NCBI RefSeq assembly: GCF_042242105.1
Contig: NC_092019.1
Coordinates: 13,388,328-13,452,327 of the forward strand
DNA length: 64,000 nt
Reading direction: 5' to 3'
Origin: Pempheris klunzingeri
Lineage: Eukaryota > Chordata > Actinopteri > Acropomatiformes > Pempheridae
Of the stretch, positions 12,329 to 23,000 are shown piece by piece. Numbering within the stretch: the stretch's first letter is position 1; every line of letters begins with the position of its first letter. The notes beneath the pieces are model-generated. The model worked only from the letters and a program-made list of their open reading frames with translations, was not told the origin of the DNA and searched no databases. A program made the translations under genes and the position numbers.

Positions 12329-13229
12329 ATTTGTAATCAGAGCCACCACATAAACACTGCTGTAAAATTACATTCCAGGATGGTAACACTTTACTCTATA
12401 AAAAAAAAGAGGCAGCAGCCCAGCTTTTGTGCAGTTCCCCACCCAAAGAACATGTCCTTGACTGTGATCTTATCTGTTTAAAGCTTTACTCTCAACATGC
12501 AAACCTCTTTTCCGCCTCCTGTACATTACACAAGCAGGTAACAGAAGAATTATGATGGAAATTAGGAGGACCAATGGGACAGCCCCTGCAGAAATAAAAG
12601 GAAAAAAGTCAAGGATAAATTTTTGACTGTAAATAAATGTGTTTGTTCCATAATCAAGTGTCTGCTTAACTAACATAGTACCGCAGGAGGATCTGTGGTG
12701 GCACTTGGTGTAATTGTTCCTTGGTATTCTTTGCTTGTCTGTGTCACCAAAAAAGAAAGAAAGGACAAAACCACAGTTAACCATTGATTTTAGAAAGTGC
12801 TTAAAATGATTTCGATCATGTTTTTAACTTTTATATGCTTGCAGGTAATTGCGCAGCTACACATGATATCATATCATATATCATATCATATAAGCTATGA
12901 TGTGCTATGATAAATTCAATGACTGTGAAACTGGGACATTTTACTCGTGGGTTGATTTCCCCCTCTGTAATAAACCATGACGTACAAACGCCTGTGTGCA
13001 TCAGTACAGGCAGAAGTAGAGGTGATTGACCTATTCTCTTGAAACGATCACAGATGGGAGAACCGTGGATGCCCTGCTGTAGAAAGCTGAAACATTCCGA
13101 CACGTAAAGAGGAAGAGCCTGTAAGCGACCCTACGCTACAATGCATGGGAACAGCGGGTGGAGACTGAAAAGAGAGAGTGAGTACCACTGGGACAGGAAC
13201 TGTGGTCGTGTTGCTTCTGCAGAAAAACC

Positions 13230-13275
<46 letters not shown>

Positions 13276-13774
13276 AGAGAGGTTACTGCAGGCTACGGGC
13301 TTTTTCTTCTGCACTCAAAGCTCCACTGTTTCTGCACTGGTGCATGTCAGGGCACAATTTGGTGTTTGTGGCACCTCTACTGGAGGCTTTCCTACCTCGG
13401 TCCTTGGCACTTGGTGTCAGCAGTCGAGGTGCAGCTGCTCACAGTGGAGTACCCGGGCGGGCACAGGGTGCAGGGCTGACAGTATACCCCGCTGCCATCA
13501 TTAAAAGTACCGGCTTTGCACTTTTTGGTGGGGGGCTCGTGTTTCCCTCCGTGATCATCTCGGCCACAATTTGGAGTAATTCCATATCCTATATATTGTT
13601 GAAAACAAGAGCACAAGTCAACACAACACACCATAGCATAACGGAACATGACGTTAATGGTTAAAATGACCGACCTGGCTTTACAGCGCACGGCAAACAT
13701 TTTGAAGCATTTCTGTCCCAGTAGGTTTTCGGATCGTGACATCTCTCCGAGTACGACATCCTCAATAGACGATA
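11531..13774 (-). CDS. igflr1: IGF-like family receptor 1, TNF-receptor-like (5' end missing)
   Basis: Single-pass membrane receptor of the TNFR-like group; the mammalian protein binds IGF-like ligands on T cells. Exons from 5' to 3' on the minus strand: 13774-13675 and 13588-13396 (cysteine-rich repeats), 13216-13186 and about 12738-12682 (Thr/Pro-rich stalk), 12585-12505 (transmembrane, AVPLVLLISIIILLLPACV then RRRKRG), 12272-12168 (cytoplasmic linker) and 11856-11531 (C-terminal domain). That domain contains LQSVLDNLDVLEELVVLLDPE and a TKLGQN end, closely matching the IGFLR1 family. Phases agree everywhere except at the fourth exon. There the reading needs either an acceptor 5 nt downstream or a donor 7 nt downstream; the latter keeps a Thr/Pro-rich stalk. 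The signal-peptide exon was not identified. The position next to kmt2b matches the human order. Confidence 0.87.
12297..12326. repeat. AC microsatellite in igflr1 intron
   Basis: Pure AC dinucleotide run of about 14 units, 25 nt upstream (minus-strand sense) of an igflr1 exon. Confidence 0.95.
13230..13271. repeat. AG/CT microsatellite serving as splice-acceptor pyrimidine tract
   Basis: About 21 AG units on plus, read as CT on the igflr1 strand. It ends 13 nt before the acceptor of the 31-nt stalk exon (13186-13216). Confidence 0.95.
13675..13774 (-). other. igflr1: First identified igflr1 exon, cysteine-rich
   Basis: Encodes SYSERCHDPKTYWDRNASKC followed by LPCAVKPG, the start of the first TNFR-type cysteine-rich repeat, with an N-glycosylation sequon NAS. 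The upstream boundary is taken at a CCCTCCAG acceptor. If the exon is instead initial, an internal ATG at about 13,757 exists, but that would leave the protein without a signal peptide, which is unlikely for this family. Confidence 0.6.
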
Positions 13775-14144
13775 CTGGAGGGTAAAATGTTCAATAGACC
13801 ACTGTAGCACCTCCCATGTGCCACATCCCTCAGTTTGAGCAAGCACAACCCAAGTAAAAGCTCTGAGCTCGTCGGGTATCTTCTAATAATCTTTTCTTTT
13901 CTATTATTCAGCAGACAATACTATTATGTAGACATTGTTTTATATAAGGGACAATGTTTATCATTATTGCAAAAGAACCAAGACAGGATGAAGCAGGACC
14001 CCATTATCCCGGGGCTTCGTACCAAAGAAGTCATTAATTTGAGTCTAAATGTTGATCTAAAAAATTATTTTATTGATTTCAAAACGATTTTATTAGTTTT
14101 AAAGAATGATTTAATTACTGCGTCCATGGCAACGGTCGGCTACA

Positions 14145-14185
14145 CAATAATGACGTAACGCAGAATGACGTATGTCGACCAATCA
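14145..14185. promoter_or_regulatory. CRE-like pair plus CCAAT box, candidate igflr1 promoter
   Basis: Two TGACGTA motifs (in aatgacgtaacg and aatgacgtatg) lie within 20 nt of each other. They are followed by accaatcagaa, a near-perfect NF-Y CCAAT box. The cluster sits about 400 nt upstream of the first identified igflr1 exon on the minus strand. Promoter role and gene assignment are inference. Confidence 0.4.
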
Positions 14186-16460
14186 GAATCGAGTAATCAA
14201 TAGTCATCTTAAGGGTCTGTTTAGGCAACCTAATGGTGAAATTAAAACCACAACTTCAGAGGATGGGAACAATCCCTCCAACATTTGAACTGAGGAGTAT
14301 AGGGAAAACACTGGATCCCGTGTTTCCCATAATGCAACGCTAAAAGCCTTCTAAATGTCCACTTCTGTCTCAGTCTGCTCCACAGTCCCTCTCTTCAGCC
14401 ACACTCTTTCACCCCCAGCCCTCAGCTCAGTCCTCAGCTCTCTCTTCCTCTCTGCAGCCCCTGCTCGCTCCTCCCGGGCCGTAGACTGTCCTCCAACTCC
14501 CCAGACACAACATCCTCAAGCTGTCTCCAGCTGGTTTGTTAACATATCTTATACCAGCTGTGTCGGCTCTGTTTTGCAGAACACTGGAATTACTGCACTC
14601 AGGATAATGAAGCTGTAAAAGGAACTATTTAGTGTCTTGTGAGTAATGATGGGATGCATCTGCACTACCCCCTGGCTTTTGTTCTAAAAGTGACTCATTA
14701 TTTGCAATCAACATTTTTTTTTTTACTAGATGAAACTTTTAGAACATTTTTCTTTTGCTGATCATTTGTATGGTATGACAATGTTGTCTTTGCCAAGATG
14801 TCTTCTCAGTGCGCCAAGCAACTGAAGCCGTAAAACTGAAAATGAACTGTTCCTGACGAATCAAAAACAACAAATTTTCCCACATGGTCAGTGTAAAGTG
14901 GTATTTCCTGAGCATAGTGATTACTTCTTATCCAAGTTGACTTGTAAATAAATGAAGGTTCATTGAGGTCTCCCTTCGTTCTTCCAGGCTGACGCCCCTC
15001 TTCTGGACCTCATACCATATCCTGTGATAGCGACAGCCAAGGCTGCTGCCAATGTCCACACGCACACAGAGACAGCATGCCTTCTTGCGCTGTTGCTCAC
15101 TGAGAGACCAACACTGTTTCACACTACTCTCACCATACCCTCAGTGTGCCTAACATGGGCAGCACTAGTCTGGTCATTTCAGATTTGATCTATAAGCCTA
15201 TAGTTCTAAATTTGACCTCTCTTACATGACCGGGCAAAGCCGTCTACTTTCTACAATATCTTTTTCACTCTGAGAACTGTTACACGTTAACCAAACAGCC
15301 AACCAACCAAACAGTCAGTGTGTGTGTGCATTTAATAGGGTTTGATAGAGAAAAAAAAGGGAGTCTTTACATCCAATATGTGGCCCACTAACAAACAAAT
15401 TGTGTAACACATGGCAACAGCCATTTTTTTACTGGATCCCTTTGATTTTACATGAATTACCTAATGGTTGATTATGATTGAAATGACAGGTCCAACATGT
15501 TAGATAGAGCAGGCTTAAACATTATCATTAATGTTCTATCTAAGCCCGTAGTCTTGGCATGGATGAGGAGGACAAATAGTCCCCCCCCATCCCACCCCCA
15601 CCCCCCCTCTGTTCTGGCAACAGACTTTGGTTATGAGGCTGCGTCAGTCTTACTGATGTCTCAAGTCATTCGGCACAATATTGACGCAAAACAGGGCAAT
15701 ATGGGAAGTGGGTGCTGACAACCTTGGCCTAGTTGTGGTAGTCATTGTCATGGAGGAACTTGTGAGTAATCAACAGTGGTAGTAATCTAAAAGAAATTTA
15801 GAGGCAGATGTAAAGCAACATACTTTCTAACTTTACCCCAGCGGTATATAGCTGCACAAATACAAAGTCATCTATCTATCTAAAAAAAGGCATCTACACT
15901 TATATCAGCCTTGTTTGCACTTACACAGAAACTGATTGCTTTGTTCCGATGAAATTTCATGTGTAAATTTCTGTGGGAAATTACAAGGGAAATTTCCAAA
16001 AGGTTATAAATGCTTTAAGGCTGAAATCAGAAACCCCCCCAAAACTGCTGTTCAGCCAGTTGGCAGGATTTCCTTTATCCTGTTTTGTTACCAACGCTTC
16101 TGAGCAGACCATGGGTTAGAGAGGCCCTGTGAAGCAAAGCTGAATATTGGACAGGAGCCTTTTCAGAGTCACCATCTCACATTACATGGATAATTTGTTA
16201 TGGGTCCTAAAAAAGTCAAGGAAAGCTTTTGAAACACGTGTGGGAACCTATAGATGACAAGATTGTTGTCACTCTCATGCCTGCATTGTATGAAACTGCA
16301 GCCAGCAGTCCATTAGTTCTGATCTAACAAACAAAATCTGTTTAGACGCACCTCTGAAACTCTAATAACACATTGTATCATTGGACGTAGTTTTGTTTTC
16401 GGAAGTGGGGGACACAATGAAATAAGATAAACGTTTACATATACAGCAAATTGCTGCATT
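14186..16460. other. Intergenic DNA between igflr1 and zbtb32, part 1
   Basis: No supported gene. A stretch at about 14,300-14,345 (aacactggatcc...cccataatgcaac) resembles one at about 11,265-11,305 and is probably a shared dispersed repeat. A C-rich stretch lies at 15,583-15,608. Open frames at 14,355-14,618 and 14,928-15,122 lack splice context and recognisable similarity. Confidence 0.6.
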
Positions 16461-16462
16461 TA

Positions 16463-16692
16463 CTTATGACCCTTCTTCCCGAAGAAGGAGGGTCATAAAG
16501 GGCAGGTGATGCCTCGGACAGATCCACCGGACTGATCCTTTGGCCTCATCGACTGCTGGACTCTTTATTAGGTTGTTTGTTCGCTTACACTTGTTTATTT
16601 CAGTGAACTTTGTAAAGCACTGTGAGACACTCTGTTGTGATATTGGGCTATACAAATAAAATCGAATTGAATTGAAATTGAATTGAACTTAC
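16463..16692 (+). mobile_element. L2/CR1-like LINE 3' tail
   Basis: The segment ends with gtaaagcactgtgagacact, then ttgggctatacaaataaaat, then an AATTG-type tandem tail. This is the characteristic 3' terminus of fish L2/CR1-group retroelements. A short inverted repeat (tatgacccttcttc with gaagaaggagggtcata) stands at its left edge. No reverse transcriptase is present, so it is a 5'-truncated copy. Confidence 0.65.
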
Positions 16693-16863
16693 ATTTGAAT
16701 GGATCTATCAATAGCAGATTAAGAAAAGCAGTCTGATGGTGAACTGTGACATATTTGGGCTGCACTTTGCGCGACTATCTTGCAACTTAAGACAACTTTG
16801 ACTCTGCAACATGTGCGCAGGCTGGCAGGTATATAGGTAGACAGGCAAGTCGGCTGGCAAGTC

Positions 16864-16948
16864 TGTCACAGACCTGTAATAAACTCATCCAATCATTTTG
16901 TTCTGACCGGATGAAATGATTGGACAGGGTTATTATAGGTCTCTGACA
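16864..16948. repeat. 85-nt imperfect hairpin (foldback element or precursor-like RNA)
   Basis: Two arms of about 40 nt, 16864-16903 and 16909-16948, are inverted copies. They agree at about 31 of 40 positions, and several mismatches would be G-U pairs. The most conserved block is TCCAATCATTT paired with AAATGATTGGA. The loop is only about 5 nt. Either a miniature foldback element or a small-RNA precursor-like hairpin. Confidence 0.7.
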
Positions 16949-18734
16949 ATTATAAACACCAGATTTGTTTTGTCAAACTATTTCATTTATTGATTGAGAG
17001 TTTTAACAAATATAACCAAAATGCTTGTAACATGACTTTAGCTAAAGGTTAATATAGGGTAGCCCTTTCTCATAGCTTCTATTCTATTACTGTTTGGCCA
17101 GTTAAAAAAGGAAACATAATTGCTCCCTGGTATTGCAAGAGGAAATGAAACGTATATCATACAATGTGCAATTTGGTACATTTCCTCATTTCCATACCTA
17201 ATACACCACATCTCTTCTGAAACCAAGTATGCAGATGGAATTTGTGGGAGACAGGGTTGTATAGAGACAATACAGGCATTTTTCATAGTTTACCAGCAGA
17301 GTACGAAGGAGGAAACTAAACTTTTCAAAAGTATAACAGCACTACAGTACAGTGCTTAAATTTTACGTGTTCACAGTGAATCATTTTACGTATCCCTTTT
17401 TGCACAGAAGACATGTAATTGCAGCAAAAACACAGATGTAAATAATAAAATTAATGGCTTGATTCTAATTAGCTGCTTCAGTTTCAGTGTCCTGGTATTG
17501 TGCATGCTATCACACTGTCTTAGCTTACTAAGACAGTTATATAGATGCTAATATTATTATTATGCTGTGAATAGTATGAATAGTTGTCTGTTGTGAATAG
17601 GCCTATTATGTTCACCCCCTTGAGCAGTGCTCAACTATTTAAAATCTGAAGATTCAAACACGATGAATGCATGTTGATGCATTTCAAATATTTGACAGAA
17701 TCAATAGTGACAGCCATCAGTCATTGTATATGCAGGCTTGATGTATCAAGCCAAAGCATCCAGCGGAGATTGAGTTGGGCCAGTGGTTAAGGGAAGATTC
17801 ACTATTCATGGAGGAGAGAGTGTTCAAAGGCAGTGAAAGTGAATTGAACACGGAAAAAAAGCTTGCCATAACAGAAACTGATACAAGAAGTCTATACAAG
17901 GATTAAATGTGGTCTATTTGGACATGTACTCATGTACAGCGGATGATGTATCAATATGAAACTTGTCGATAGGGCTTTTTCACAGAAGACATATTGACAT
18001 GTCACTGTAGACACAGAGGTGTAAATAGGAGGGCTTAAGATGATGATGAGTATGGGACTGCTGCATACAATGCAGCTTCATTTTCTGGGTCTTGGTATCT
18101 GTGCAGTGTGGCTCAATTGGACGCAAGAACATAGAACAGATCATTGATGTTATTAGTGACACCCATGCTTTTCCCACTATGACAAGTCAAAATGTCTGTT
18201 ATGAAAAATGCTCCTTAAATCATCAGCTGTGCTACATTAATGCCTAAAGTCTGTCAAAGTGGATTATCAGCGTCTGTGAGATGTCATGTACTATAACTGT
18301 GTAGACACAGGGACTTGGGAAAAACCTTGATCACAATATTTGCTGCTGGGCCAATGCAATGAAAAGGACTCTTGAGGGATATCACTACCTCAGTCTGTAA
18401 GAAAAGGTTTTTAAAATATTAAACGCAAAATGCATTTGCACTTTATCTTCTTCACACTGTCCACTTCAAGCTGTATAGTTCTTTTTGTTGACGGTGAGAG
18501 TACTCAGAGTGTAAAGGAAGTTAGAATTTGTTTAAAGAAAATTATATTGTAATATATTGCAATAAAATAAAAAGGTCATGGTCAGCTGGGCCCTGTTTCC
18601 CCTTTGCTTCCTTTAACATCTACATGTCTTTTATTATCTTTACAAACTGCAAAGAATTGGCAACATAGGAGTTGTGTAAGCTTGTTTATTTGATGCATTC
18701 CTAGTCTAAAACATACATGCCTATACATGAAAAA
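16949..18734. other. Intergenic DNA between igflr1 and zbtb32, part 2
   Basis: AT-rich, without supported exons or a clear repeat family. Scattered short open frames look random. Confidence 0.6.
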
Positions 18735-19865
18735 TGAGTTACACATTTATTTACTTATTTTCCTTCCCATACACATAATAACACAAATAATGCTTAACAA
18801 ATCAACAAGTAACAGGTGTGGAAACAGGCCAAATAGCTCCATCTAGGAAGAAATGTGCATTATTACGCTCTACATGCATGCACATAAGGACTTCAGGGAT
18901 AACTTTACAGTCATTGCGTGGTGTTTCCAGGGAGGTATGGAGGCAGTTGTTAAACACCACTTGTTAAACACTACTACTAGCCAGTAGTACCAGTGAGTTA
19001 GACAGTGACTAAAAATGCAAAAAATCCACTAATGAAAAAATAAAAACCAAGAAAATACCACAACTATTGTTTGTCACCAGCTAGACAGACATTAAGTGCC
19101 TGCAAAAGCCCTCTTATTTTCATCTCAATGAACCAGAGCAGATTTATAAGCTGTTTTCAGTCACCCATTACATTCCTTTTTGTGTTACGTCATTTTAATG
19201 TCACCATATATGGGCTTTGGCTGCCTTTTATGCCACAAGCAGTGCCACAGTTCAACATCATGTTGACTGACACTGGAAAAACTCTTCCACCCTTCTCTTT
19301 CCACTTTACTCAGAGAGTAAAATAACACAAGACCAGAACAAAGTCACTATTGTGAAGGATGAAATACATACAGTCAGACCGATTCTGGCTCCATCTGGAT
19401 CAATGGATGTTACAGCACTTAATAAAATTCCATCTTTTGTCCAGCTCAGCCACTGGTCCCATTTTAACACAGTGATGCATTTGTGAACACCACTACAGAA
19501 TTAAAAAACTTTACAGTGGTTGCCCTCACGAGGGCGCTATAAACCTTGTTCAAACCTACAACATGTATTAAATAAGTGATAGGGAAGACGTTTGCGTCAG
19601 GATGACCTGTTGATGTGGCTTTAATGCACCTTCATGACTTTATGTGAAAGTATCTTTTCAGACATGTCATTGGAAATTAATGCGGTTCTATAGATGTGAA
19701 TGTGAATACTGAACAGGTTATGTAGAAGTTATTGAAACATTTAGCCCCAGTTTGTTTTTTCATCTGGCATTTCTCTTTCAGAAAAACAGCTCTGTGACTC
19801 AAATGTAATGATTAAACACTTGCTAGCTTTGTGTAGAAAGAGGTGTCTGGGTCGTGAGGAGTGAC
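18735..19865 (-). other. zbtb32: zbtb32 3' untranslated region
   Basis: From the stop codon to a minus-strand cluster of AATAAA-like signals at about 18,745-18,755. A T/G-rich stretch lies beyond, suitable for 3' end processing. An alternative signal lies at 18,685-18,690. The end point is inferred. Confidence 0.5.
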
Positions 19866-20095
19866 TCAGATGTGTGAGGTGTATAGGTAGGTGCTGTTGA
19901 TGCTCCAGTCAGGGGGGAAGTCCTGCACTGGATGGCCCTTGACATGTCTCTGCATGGCAACTAGGCTGCTGCAGAACTCCATGCACACGGTGCACTGGTA
20001 AGGCCTGGCCCCGCCGTGAGTCCGCAGGTGCTTGATCATGGCTGAGTAGTCCCGTGAACGCTGACCGCAGCGAAGACACTCGAAGGGTTTCTCTC
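19866..20095 (-). other. zbtb32: zbtb32 terminal exon, zinc fingers 2 and 3
   Basis: Encodes [20 protein letters not shown] continuing KHLRTH (C-X2-C-X12-H-X3-H). Next is [20 protein letters not shown] ending KGH, same spacing. It ends with a conserved hydrophobic tail and stop TGA at 19866-19868. Phase fits the upstream exon so that G|GA completes the Gly of TGEKP. Confidence 0.94.
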
Positions 20096-23000
20096 CTTAA
20101 AGCAGAGAGAAGCAGGGGAAAGAGAGGTGTGTTTACTTGAGAGAGGGTCTTGTACTTTTAGGCATTGAAAAGTGTTCTCTTTGCTACCTTTTGTCAGTTT
20201 TATATATATATATTGCTATTACTTGACTGCATTTATACAGTCTATTTTTTTCCTCAATAAGGGGGCCACCATCAAGCCATCATCTTGATCTTCATCGAAA
20301 CAGTTATGCAGAACTTACATGAATGTCCTGTTAAGCCTATTTTGTCTGTGTTTTAGCGTGTTTACAACAAACTATCCTCTATGCTTTATATTGCTTTATA
20401 TTTACATATGTTTTGGCCACTTGTGTCCATTACTTTACTCCAGCATCCAATTTGCAGAGAAGATTGCTTGACAAATCGATAATCCATTGCCTGATGGTAC
20501 TGTTTTCAAAGCCATTATTGCATACATTGAATTGCACACTTTGAATCGCATTACCGCACAGAAATAATGAAGCTTTAAAAGCTGTTAAAGCAGACATGTT
20601 CACCGTTCATGGATGGATTTTCTATCTCACAGAAGTTTCAAGTCTGCAACTCTGCAAGTTTCTGCAAGGTAAGTTTCATAGTATTAAGAGTAGAAACTGT
20701 CAACTGCCTGGAACATGCTCAGAAATCACACAACACAACAGTCTGCTTTATAGCAAACAGTCTGAAACATGGAAAAGTGCTGGCAGAGTCGTGTAAACAA
20801 TTAGTCTAGACAAGCACACAACTTTACTTTGTAATGGGATTTTGGACAAAAAGAAATATACTGAATATTGAAATGGATATTATTTGTAGTTTTCACTCTA
20901 ATGCCCCACAAAGTAAAAGATCCTAACATGTGTAATGTGAGTACTCAGCAGCATCATTAGTCCCAGAATTGAAGTTTATAAATAAATACGTGTAAATGCT
21001 ACGTACAGTTATTTCTGACAAACTATGAATAATCTGAGAGACGAGACTCACAAAGGACTTTTGTCTTGCACTGCAGATTAAACAATGTGCTTACCAGTGT
21101 GAACTCGGTGGTGTGTGTCCAGCTGATGTTTCAAACTAAACTTCTTGGGACAGTGTTGGCACTGGTGGGGTTTTTCTCCTCTTTGCTCTTGTCGATGGGA
21201 CTGTGGTCCACGTTGCATCACACCTCCTCTTCCACAGAACTGACACCCTGCAAAGGCTTCACCTGTGCAAACATCAAGATGGGAAAGACGGTAGGTTTGC
21301 AATGGCCTGTGGCTTGACTTTTCACACAATTTCAATTTCAATACAATTTAATAGTTATGTGGTTCTATTCCAGGAACAGTCGAAAGTCTGGAAAAAGCGC
21401 TATAGGCTGATATATGGAACCCCCACCATGTTTTCTACTATTGAACACAGTAATAAATGTGCATTTATGAAATATTTTCTGGCTATATGCCTTTTTCTAA
21501 GAACAAAGGGCAAGAGCAAAAATCTACTGGCCATCAAAATGAGGAATTACTTGCAATAAAGTGAACTAAATTCATTTTAGAGCTGCAATAATTAATCAAA
21601 TGATAAACTAGTTGTTGAAAATAAATTCAAAGCTAATACATTCAATCAATAATTTAAGATAGATAGATAGATGAATAATGATAGTATGAATAAAAAAAAT
21701 ATATAAAAATAAAAAATGAAATATATATATATATACATATATATATATAGGTGTGTGTGTGTATTCAAATGTACATAATTTTAATCACCTTTCACCAATA
21801 CACAAGCCTATTTTATGTCAGCATCCTGTTAGTACAGGGTTGGTACAAACATACTTTTCTCTCATTCTGGCACTCATGTCTCGTCTGCACCTACACATGT
21901 TCGTGAGTCTTTTAAAATGACAAAGGTGTGATTGTGAGGTTTCAGTGCCTTATGTTTTTTAGAGTTTCTAAAGTGAGACCTTGGGCCTCATAGTACAGAC
22001 AGGATGCTGAAATAAGGGGGACGGGGCTGTAGTAGGGGAAATTGAGAGAATGAGAATAAACCACAACAATTGAACACTCGCCACCCTAAACACAACCTAC
22101 TGAGACCTTTTATCATAAGTTTCCTGTCCAACATTTTTTCAGTTTTTACTTTAAATTATATTTTCATTGCCCCTCAAGCAAAAGCAAAGGATAATAATGA
22201 AATGTGATAAAGCGCTAGAGAAGGCAGGTGCTTAAGTACCATTATTATGTACTTGTACTTATACTAATAGTTGCTCTAAGTTATAACACTTTTAACTGCA
22301 CTGAAGTCTCTTGCAAAGCAGAGTTTTAGCGTAGCCTGATCTCTTGAAGCATGGACATAATGTTCCATTGAGCAGAGATATTAAACATCAGATAAACCAT
22401 GTTTATCAGCTTGATTGTACAAGGCGAACTATCATACTCGCATATGATGTACACACATACATGCACATGCACACACACGTACACGCAGACTGTTGTTTTA
22501 GCTGTGTTTTTTTGTATTATTGCAATGGTTTACATTTATATCGGTAATTCAACAAATTAATATGTATGATTTTCTTTGGCATAGGACAAACCACTGTTTC
22601 CATGCAGTACATACTGTACTGCATGTATCTAGCTGTATCTAGTAACCACACGACTGCTCCTGCTGCACCATGCTCTGAAAACCACAACTCTCTTGATCAC
22701 TTTCCATTGCGTAGCTACGTAGTTGGAGTCTGTTGAAGTTAGAGGTCATGATGAGAACTGTCTATCATGTTAAACTGATTCTACACAGGATAACTACAGC
22801 TACTGCTTTCAGCTTATTGTACAGTAATAACTGTAGATTCACTGTGTTGTGATCATTAAAAAAGGCAAGCGTTCCGTTTGTTGTAATCAGATCATTACCT
22901 GATGGTGTGGGGGCTGACTCCTGCAGCACTGGATCACCAAGGAGGCTTGCACTGCAGTGTTGGCAGTGTTTAACTCTCTCTGTGCTGGTCTTGGATATGC

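Noticed and set aside
13141..13504. Plus-strand frames with an Arg-Glu repeat
   Set aside because: Produced by the AG microsatellite; the other strand carries igflr1 exons.
13930..14080. Minus-strand ATG followed by a short hydrophobic stretch (about 14,065 downward)
   Set aside because: Also tested as the igflr1 signal-peptide exon; the hydrophobic part is short and the possible donors are weak, so it was not called.
14928..15122. 64-codon minus frame starting MKQCWSLSEQQRKKACCLC
   Set aside because: Considered as the missing igflr1 first exon, but it has no signal-peptide-like hydrophobic stretch and no clear donor in frame.
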